From Blastococcus sp. HT6-4 (GTDB lineage Bacteria; Actinomycetota; Actinomycetes; Mycobacteriales; Geodermatophilaceae), in contig NZ_CP155551.1 in NCBI RefSeq assembly GCF_039679125.1, forward strand, positions 1,364,001 to 1,428,000: a DNA stretch of 64,000 nt. The letters are read 5' to 3'. Below, one piece after another: positions 58,751 through 64,000 of the stretch. Under the pieces are notes generated by a model. That model was not told the origin of the DNA and made no database searches. It saw only the letters and a list, made by a program, of their open reading frames with translations. A program made the position numbers and the translations under genes. Positions within the stretch are counted from its first letter, which is position 1, and each line of letters opens with the position of its first letter.

Positions 58751-59716
58751 TCAACCGGCCTTCCGGGAGCCGTCCTCGATCCGGTCGAGCAGGTCGAGGA
58801 AGGCGCGGTCGACCACCGCCCTGCGCGTGAGGTTGACGCTGTGCCCGGCACCGGGGACCACCACCAGGTCGGCGCCCGGTCCCACGGCCTCGGCGATCCG
58901 GCGCCCGTGCTCGGCGGGCGTGAGCCGGTCGTACTGGGCGGCGACCACCGTCACCGGCACCCGGCTCAGCACCGGCAGGGCCGCCGTCTCGTCGTGGTCG
59001 ACGAAGGTCGCGTAGAACGCCATCGTCACCGGCAGCGGCGTCGCCTCGAGGAGTTGCTGGACCAGCCGCACCGAGTGCCGGTCGGCGTCGTCCCGGCCGA
59101 AGAGCAGGCGGCGGATCAGGCGGCGGCCGAGGAACCGCCCCCGCCACGGCAGCCTGTCCATGCGCGGGGCCAGCAGTTGCAGGAGCCACAGGTAGAGCGC
59201 CAGCAGACCCAGCCGGCGGGCCACCTTCACCACGAATCCGGCCAGGCCGGTGTCGACCAGGCCGCCGGCCGAGGTGGCGAGCAGGAAGGCACCGACGACG
59301 CGGGTGCCGAACAGCTCCGGCCGCTGCCGGGCCAGCGCCATGATGCTCATCCCGCCCATGGAGTGCCCGGCGAGCACGACCGGCCCGGTGGGGACGACGG
59401 CGTCGAGCACCTGGGCGAGGTCGCGGCCGGTGCGGTCGATCGTGGCCCGGCGCAGCGGGGTCCAGCCGGAACGGCCGTGCCCGCGGTGGTCCCACAGCAC
59501 CAGGCGGACGCGGTCGCGCAGCACGGCCCGCTGCAGGTCCCACTCCGCCAGCCGGGCGGTGAAACCGTGGCAGAGGACGACCGTCACCGGCGCGTTGTCC
59601 GGGCCGTCGACCTCGACGTGCAGGTCGACGCCGTCGTCGGTTGTCACCGTCCGGGACCCCGGCGGTGGCGAGCCGTCCATGGAGGGCAGGGTCAGCGGGG
59701 GCGGGTCGGTGGCCAC
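58751..59716 (-). CDS. Alpha/beta fold hydrolase
   Basis: The 321-residue hydrolase has VVLCHGFTARLAEW, DHRGHGRSG, nucleophile Ser119 in AGHSMGGMS, an acid Asp in AAQYDRLTP and His in GAGHSVNLT. Residues about 150-200 form a long Leu/Arg-rich cap that may lie on the membrane. It is 146 bases upstream of the WS/DGAT gene on the same strand, so an esterase or lipase role is likely. GTG at 59716 or ATG at 59680 may be the start. Confidence 0.78.
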   Translation of the reverse strand: MATDPPPLTLPSMDGSPPPGSRTVTTDDGVDLHVEVDGPDNAPVTVVLCHGFTARLAEWDLQRAVLRDRVRLVLWDHRGHGRSGWTPLRRATIDRTGRDLAQVLDAVVPTGPVVLAGHSMGGMSIMALARQRPELFGTRVVGAFLLATSAGGLVDTGLAGFVVKVARRLGLLALYLWLLQLLAPRMDRLPWRGRFLGRRLIRRLLFGRDDADRHSVRLVQQLLEATPLPVTMAFYATFVDHDETAALPVLSRVPVTVVAAQYDRLTPAEHGRRIAEAVGPGADLVVVPGAGHSVNLTRRAVVDRAFLDLLDRIEDGSRKAG

Positions 59717-59758
59717 GGCGCCATCCCAGGGGCCCGCGGCCGGCGGCGCAACCCGTGG

Positions 59759-61720
59759 TCAGTGCCCGCCGCGCCGGCCGGGGGCCGTCTCGCGCACCAG
59801 CCGGCGGGCGGCGTCGACCTCCCGGGCCACCGGCGCCAGCACCCCGTCGGCGTGCAGCTCGGCGTCGTCGGGCGTCCGCCGGGCGCCGATGTCGTCACCC
59901 AGCCGGTGGATCGCCCGGCGCAGCGCGGCCACCTGCGCCGGGTCGGGGGCCGGGTCCCCGCCCCGGGTGGCGATCACCGCCTCGGTGACGGCGTCGGCGG
60001 TGCGCTCGAGCTGCACGATGACCGGCCACCACGCCGCCGCGCGGGTGCTGATCGGTGGTGGCTCGGCCAGCCGCCGCTGCAGCTGGGTCTGCAGCTCGGT
60101 GAGCGCGCGGTAGGTGCGCCGGCGGGCGCGGCGGCGCTCGGCCGGGTCGCCGGTGAAGGCGGCCGCCACGAAGGCGTCCAGCGCGAGGGCGGCCCCGGCC
60201 ATGGCCTCGTCGAACGGGGCGCGCCACGTCTGGGGCCAGAGCAGGTAGCCGAAGACCAGCACGATCGCGCAGCCGACCAGGGTGTCGAGCAGGCGGGCGA
60301 CGACCAGGCCCGGCTCGCTGGGCAGTGCGACGTCCAGCAGCAGGATGATCAGCGGCGTCTGGAAGACCGAGAACAGCCCGAAGCTGGTGTCGCGGGCCCA
60401 GGGCAGGACGGCGGCTGCGCCCGCCAGCGCCAGGAGCACCCACGCGTCGTGGGGCAGGGCGGCCAGCAGCGCCGAGCCCAGCAGCACCCCGAGGATCGTG
60501 CCGACGCCGCGCTGCACGGCCCGGGTGAAGACCGAGCCGAAGTCCGGCTTGAGGATGATGGCGACGGTGAGCAGCACCCAGTAGGGGCGTTCGACGGGCA
60601 GGTACTGGCGGGCGATCTCGGCCACGGTCATGCACAGCGAGAGCCGGACGGCGAAGCTGCGGGTGTCGCGGCTGCCGAGCGTGTGGTCGGCCAGCTCTCT
60701 CAGCCGCTCCCGCGGGGTGGGCGCAGGGGACGGGGCAGCCGCGGTCGCCCGTTCCTCCGGATCCCCGACGACGTTCCACACCAGCCGCACCCCGTGCCGG
60801 ACGGCGCGCACGGCCGGGTGGCCGCCCTCGAGCGGCGGCGGTCGCCGGCCGCTCAACTGCCGGGTGCCGGCGACGCCGGCGGCGAGCGCGTGCACGGCGG
60901 TCACGTCCTCGCGCCCGGCCGGCACGCCGGCGCGGGCGGCCGCGACCGCGCCCTCCACCAGCGGCGCCGCGGCGTTGAGGACGCCGGCCAGCTCCGAGAG
61001 CTCGCGGCTGCGGCCGGCCGATCGGCTCCGGCTGCGGATCACCCGGTCGTAGGCGGCGTTCAGCGCGGTGGTGAGCGCCCGTCGCGCGTCGGGGGCGCGG
61101 TCGCTGCCGACCGCCGAGAGCAGCGCCGCGATGCGGGTGAAGACCGCCGCCACCGCCGCGCGGTCGGGGTCGAGCGCCTCGGTGCGCGACTGGACCAGCG
61201 TGGCGAGCGTCGCCCACGCCGCGCCGCACAGGAAGAACCCGACACCCGCCACCGCCGGCAAGGGCGTGACCAGCCCGGACGCGAGCGCGGTGTAGATGAG
61301 GAGTTGCAGGGCGCCCAGCGACAGCGCGGCGTTGACGGCGCTGACCAGCGCCGCGGCCGCCGACAGCAGAGCGATGACGACGACCGGTTCCCAGCCGCCG
61401 CCGGTGGCGTACTGGCCGGCGAGCAGCCCGAGCATGCCGAAGCCCGTGGCGGCGCCGACCCGGCGCAGGCGGTCGCGCAGCGGCCCCGGCTGCGGTGCCA
61501 GGCTGGCCGCGAGCGCCCCCATGGTGCCGAACACGCCGGCCGCGAGCGGCGCGGCCGAGTCCATCCCGCCGCCGACGGCGACGGCGAGGGCCAGCGGGGC
61601 GGGCACCGCGACGGCGAACCGGGCGACGTCGCGCCAGGGCACCGGTGGCGGCGAGGTCCGCACCAGCGCCTCGAGCCACGCCGGGGCGCGCAGTGCCCGC
61701 TGCCGCCGCCATCCCGCCAC
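59759..61720 (-). CDS. FUSC-family inner-membrane protein
   Basis: The 653-residue protein has two blocks of membrane helices (about 30-165 and 345-480) separated by and followed by soluble helical regions. The second block carries ERPYWVLLTVAIILKPDFGSVFTRAVQRGVGTILG in parts, the mark of FUSC/aromatic-acid-exporter and YccS proteins. Such proteins are thought to export aromatic acids or other small anions. The GTG start is close to a divergent Nif3-family gene. Confidence 0.82.
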   Translation of the reverse strand: MAGWRRQRALRAPAWLEALVRTSPPPVPWRDVARFAVAVPAPLALAVAVGGGMDSAAPLAAGVFGTMGALAASLAPQPGPLRDRLRRVGAATGFGMLGLLAGQYATGGGWEPVVVIALLSAAAALVSAVNAALSLGALQLLIYTALASGLVTPLPAVAGVGFFLCGAAWATLATLVQSRTEALDPDRAAVAAVFTRIAALLSAVGSDRAPDARRALTTALNAAYDRVIRSRSRSAGRSRELSELAGVLNAAAPLVEGAVAAARAGVPAGREDVTAVHALAAGVAGTRQLSGRRPPPLEGGHPAVRAVRHGVRLVWNVVGDPEERATAAAPSPAPTPRERLRELADHTLGSRDTRSFAVRLSLCMTVAEIARQYLPVERPYWVLLTVAIILKPDFGSVFTRAVQRGVGTILGVLLGSALLAALPHDAWVLLALAGAAAVLPWARDTSFGLFSVFQTPLIILLLDVALPSEPGLVVARLLDTLVGCAIVLVFGYLLWPQTWRAPFDEAMAGAALALDAFVAAAFTGDPAERRRARRRTYRALTELQTQLQRRLAEPPPISTRAAAWWPVIVQLERTADAVTEAVIATRGGDPAPDPAQVAALRRAIHRLGDDIGARRTPDDAELHADGVLAPVAREVDAARRLVRETAPGRRGGH

Positions 61721-61782
61721 GCCGGAAGCGTGTCATTCCGCCCCGCGGCCCGCGGGGAGGGTGCCGCCTACGCTGCGGAGCC

Positions 61783-62604
61783 GTGACCGTGCAGCTCGGA
61801 GAGGTCCTCGCCGCCCTCGACGCCCGCTACGACCCCGCTCTCGCCGAGGGGTGGGACGCCGTCGGCCTGGTCTGCGGGGATCCCGCCGAGGCGGTGCGGT
61901 CGGTGCTGTTCGCCGTCGACCCGACCGCCGCCGTCGTCGACGAGGTGATCGGGACCGGCGCGCAGCTGCTGGTCACGCACCACCCGCTGTTCCTCTCGCC
62001 GGTCCACGGGGTGCCGGCCGACGACCCGAAGGGCCGGCTGGTGCACCGGCTGGTGCGAGCCGGTGCCGCCCTGTTCGTCGCCCACACGAACGCGGACCGG
62101 GCCGCCGACCACGGGGTGAACGCCGCGCTGGCCGCCGTCCTCGGGCTCGCCGACGCCGTGCCGCTGGAGCCGGTGGCCACCGACCCGCGCGCCGGGCTGG
62201 GCCGCGTGGGCCGGCTGCCGGAGCCGCTGACCCTGCGGGAGTTCGCCCGGCACGCGGCCGCGGTGCTGCCCGCCACGGCCGGCGGGGTCCGGGCGGCCGG
62301 TGACCCCGAGCGGATCGTCCGCACCGTCGCGGTGTGCGGTGGCAGCGGCGGCTCGCTGGTCGGCGCAGCCGCGGCGGCCGGCGCCGACGTGCTGCTCACC
62401 AGCGACCTGAAGCACCACCCGGTGTCCGACGCCCTGGCAGTGCCCGGCCCGGCGCTCTGCGACGTGGCGCACTACGCCTCCGAGTGGCCGTGGCTGCCGG
62501 TGGCCGCCGAGGTCCTGCGCGGCGACCTGGGCGGCCGGGTGGAGGTCGCGGTCTCGACCCGGCGCACCGACCCCTGGACCTGCCGCGCCGGGGCGCCGGG
62601 GTAG
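61783..62604 (+). CDS. Nif3-like dinuclear metal-centre hexameric protein
   Basis: The 273-residue protein has EGWDAVGLVCGDP, VLFAVDPTAAVVDEVI, the metal-binding VTHHPLFL, AHTNADRA and the C-terminal TSDLKHHPVSDA and DVAHYASEWPWLPV. Nif3/YqfO proteins form a toroid hexamer with a two-metal site; GTP cyclohydrolase type 2 names rest on weak evidence, so the role is unknown. It diverges from the FUSC gene by 62 bases. GTG at 61783 follows GGAG. Confidence 0.88.
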   Translation: MTVQLGEVLAALDARYDPALAEGWDAVGLVCGDPAEAVRSVLFAVDPTAAVVDEVIGTGAQLLVTHHPLFLSPVHGVPADDPKGRLVHRLVRAGAALFVAHTNADRAADHGVNAALAAVLGLADAVPLEPVATDPRAGLGRVGRLPEPLTLREFARHAAAVLPATAGGVRAAGDPERIVRTVAVCGGSGGSLVGAAAAAGADVLLTSDLKHHPVSDALAVPGPALCDVAHYASEWPWLPVAAEVLRGDLGGRVEVAVSTRRTDPWTCRAGAPG

Positions 62605-62614
62605 CCGGTCCGGT

Positions 62615-63394
62615 CTACGCGTGGCCGGCGGCCTTCAGCGCCTGGATGCAGGTGCGCTCGAGGACGCGCTGGCGACGCATGCGGGCGAGCAGCCCGGGCA
62701 CCGGCTCCAGCTCACGGGTGGCGGCCGGCCGGACCTCGGTCAGCCGGCCGCCGGAGTACCGGCCGGTGGTGGTGTGCACGGTCCAGCGCTCGACGTCGGG
62801 TACCGACAGCTCCTGGCCGATCAGCACGGCCGGTCCGGCGGCCTCCGGAGGTCCGTCGAGCACCGGCAGGGGATCGGCGGACCAGTCGGGGACCCGGACG
62901 GTGCGGACGTGCAGGCCGCCGTCGTCGACGCCGAGGACGGCGTCCGCCGGGTCGTCGCGGCGCCCGCCCGGGACGACGTCGACGGGTTCGAGCACGAGCA
63001 CCAGCCGCGGCAGGTACCACCAGTGCTCCCGCCGCAGCATGTGCGAGTCCGCGAGGGCGCGGGACGGGGGGTGCTTGCGGAGCTCCTGGTCCAGCAGTTC
63101 CTCGGAGAACAGCTCGCCGTCGCCGTCCTCGACCAGGGTGAGACGGCCCGTGGCGACCAGCGGCGCCCATCGCGAGCCGGTCAGCCGGGGGTCGGAGAGG
63201 ACCAGCGCCGCGGCGTCGCTCGCGGCGGCCGCGCGGGCGGTGGCCACTTGCGCCCACGGCAGCGCCACCGTCGGCTTCCCGCCCAGGACGAGGGGGACGA
63301 CGCCGATGGCCGCGGGCGGTCCCTCCGGCGTCCGCCATAACAGTTCGGCCACACCGGCCGAGCGAACTGCGGTCTCAGCACTTGTGACGTCCAT
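62615..63394 (-). CDS. Protein of unknown function, possibly flavin split-barrel type
   Basis: I do not recognise this 259-residue protein with certainty. Residues 1-140 form alternating strands (AAIGVVPLVLGGKPTVALPW, AAALVLSDPRL, GRLTLVEDGDGELF) and a helix with Glu/Leu, a plan that recalls pyridoxamine-phosphate-oxidase-like split barrels; the second half has a VERWTVHTTTGRYSGG strand pair and a helical end with one Cys. It is convergent with the Nif3 gene and divergent from cstA, with 63 bases between the starts. Confidence 0.5.
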   Translation of the reverse strand: MDVTSAETAVRSAGVAELLWRTPEGPPAAIGVVPLVLGGKPTVALPWAQVATARAAAASDAAALVLSDPRLTGSRWAPLVATGRLTLVEDGDGELFSEELLDQELRKHPPSRALADSHMLRREHWWYLPRLVLVLEPVDVVPGGRRDDPADAVLGVDDGGLHVRTVRVPDWSADPLPVLDGPPEAAGPAVLIGQELSVPDVERWTVHTTTGRYSGGRLTEVRPAATRELEPVPGLLARMRRQRVLERTCIQALKAAGHA

Positions 63395-63457
63395 CGCCTG
63401 GTTGTCTACTCCCCTCGGACGGCGGCGACAGAGCCGCCCTCGGACCAGGGAGTCACC

Positions 63458-64000
63458 GTGCCTGCCTTCGTCGTGGCTGCTGTGGTCGGGGTGCTGTTCT
63501 TCCTCGGCTACCGCTACTACTCCAGCTATCTCGCCCGGAAGGTCTACGCCCTCGACCCGGCGTTCGTCACGCCGGCGCACGAGTTCAACGACGGCAACGA
63601 CTTCGTCCCGACCAACAAGCACGTCTTGTTCGGTCACCACTTCACCTCGGTGGCCGGGGCGGCGCCGATCGTCGGCCCGGCGATCGCGGTCTTCTGGGGC
63701 TGGGGTCCGGCTCTGACGTGGATCGTCCTGGGCACCATCTTCGCCGCCGGCGTGCACGACTTCGGGGCGCTCGCGGTGTCGGTCCGGCACAAGGCGAAGA
63801 GCATCGGCACGCTGGCCGGCGAGGTCATCAACGGCCGGGCCAGGAAGCTGTTCCTGGCCATCATCTTCTTCCTGCTCACGCTGGTGAACGCGGTCTTCGC
63901 CGTGGTCATCGGCAACCTGTTCGTCGCCAACCCGGGTGCGGTCATCCCGATCGTCCTCGAGATCCCGCTCGCCATCGCCATCGGCGTCTACATCTACCGC
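63458..64000 (+). CDS. cstA: Carbon starvation protein CstA, N-terminal part
   Basis: The frame runs from GTG 63458 off the window end, giving 181 residues. It shows the CstA start: membrane helix, FLGYRYYSSYLARKVY, FVPTNKHVLFGHHFTSVAGAAPIVGPAIA and GVHDFGALAVSVRHKAKSIG. CstA proteins take up peptides or pyruvate when carbon is short. CCAGGGA lies before the start. The rest of the gene is outside the window. Confidence 0.95.
   Translation, partial: MPAFVVAAVVGVLFFLGYRYYSSYLARKVYALDPAFVTPAHEFNDGNDFVPTNKHVLFGHHFTSVAGAAPIVGPAIAVFWGWGPALTWIVLGTIFAAGVHDFGALAVSVRHKAKSIGTLAGEVINGRARKLFLAIIFFLLTLVNAVFAVVIGNLFVANPGAVIPIVLEIPLAIAIGVYIYR

Noticed and set aside
58709..61786. Open frame of about 1,000 codons on the plus strand across several minus genes
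   Set aside because: Protein is Gln/Arg/Gly repeats without domains, opposite the hydrolase and FUSC genes; a GC-bias shadow.

Overview
The window is very GC-rich DNA with dense, divergent and convergent gene pairs, frequent GTG starts and many four-base start/stop overlaps, typical of a free-living actinobacterium. Several genes are actinobacterial hallmarks: DUF3145 and DUF3052 proteins, an AhpE-type one-Cys peroxiredoxin, a mycothiol-dependent maleylpyruvate-isomerase-family protein, a MabR/FasR-type PucR regulator beside fabD, WS/DGAT, and a c-di-AMP riboswitch ahead of an M23 peptidase. A Geodermatophilaceae-like organism (Blastococcus, Geodermatophilus or Modestobacter) is my inference from overall style, not a proven identity.

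Layout. 1-9.7 kb: truncated AI-2E-type permease, PLD/cardiolipin-synthase-like protein, membrane-anchored sulfite-oxidase-family molybdoenzyme, alpha/beta hydrolase, tandem PAP2 phosphatase, and a translationally coupled three-gene operon of a PEP-synthase/rifampin-phosphotransferase-like enzyme with two small membrane proteins. 9.9-12.9 kb: compact cobalamin lower-ligand operon (BluB-CobT fusion, CobU, CobS). 13-18 kb: lipase-like hydrolase, small proteins, acyl-CoA dehydrogenase, a frameshifted glycerate kinase and a K+ channel. 18-22.6 kb: acyl-CoA ligase plus cyclase-family operon, divergent from a hydroxyacid-oxoacid transhydrogenase, then a thioesterase. 22.8-25.4 kb: a coupled three-gene cassette resembling an ESX (type VII) partner, EspG-like chaperone and hydrolase effector. 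26-31.6 kb: tRNA-Met(CAT), c-di-AMP riboswitch and M23 peptidase, TVP38 membrane protein, MDMPI-family protein, diguanylate cyclase, DUF3145.

31.8-52 kb is the core. The fatty-acid synthesis block (fasR/mabR, fabD, fabH, acpP, fabF, accD6) and the aceE-DUF3052-ahpE block follow the order known from Mycobacterium tuberculosis (ahpE, DUF3052 gene, aceE, mabR, fabD, acpM, kas genes, accD6). Between fasR and aceE lies about 9 kb holding a pirin, an M20 amidohydrolase and a cellobiose/beta-glucoside locus: LacI-family regulator with two clear operators, lipoprotein, two permeases, MsiK-like ATPase and GH1 beta-glucosidase. A tRNA-Val(TAC) and a long perfect hairpin follow ahpE.

52-64 kb: two more hydrolases, a fused anthranilate/ADIC synthase preceded by what reads as a Trp-Trp leader peptide and terminator hairpin (a candidate trp attenuator), a WS/DGAT-epimerase pair, another hydrolase, a FUSC-family protein, a Nif3-family protein, an unrecognised protein and the 5' end of cstA. 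Long perfect hairpins mark several convergent junctions, and two lie inside operons after highly expressed genes (acpP and the sugar-binding lipoprotein). No CRISPR array, insertion sequence, rRNA or phage gene was seen.
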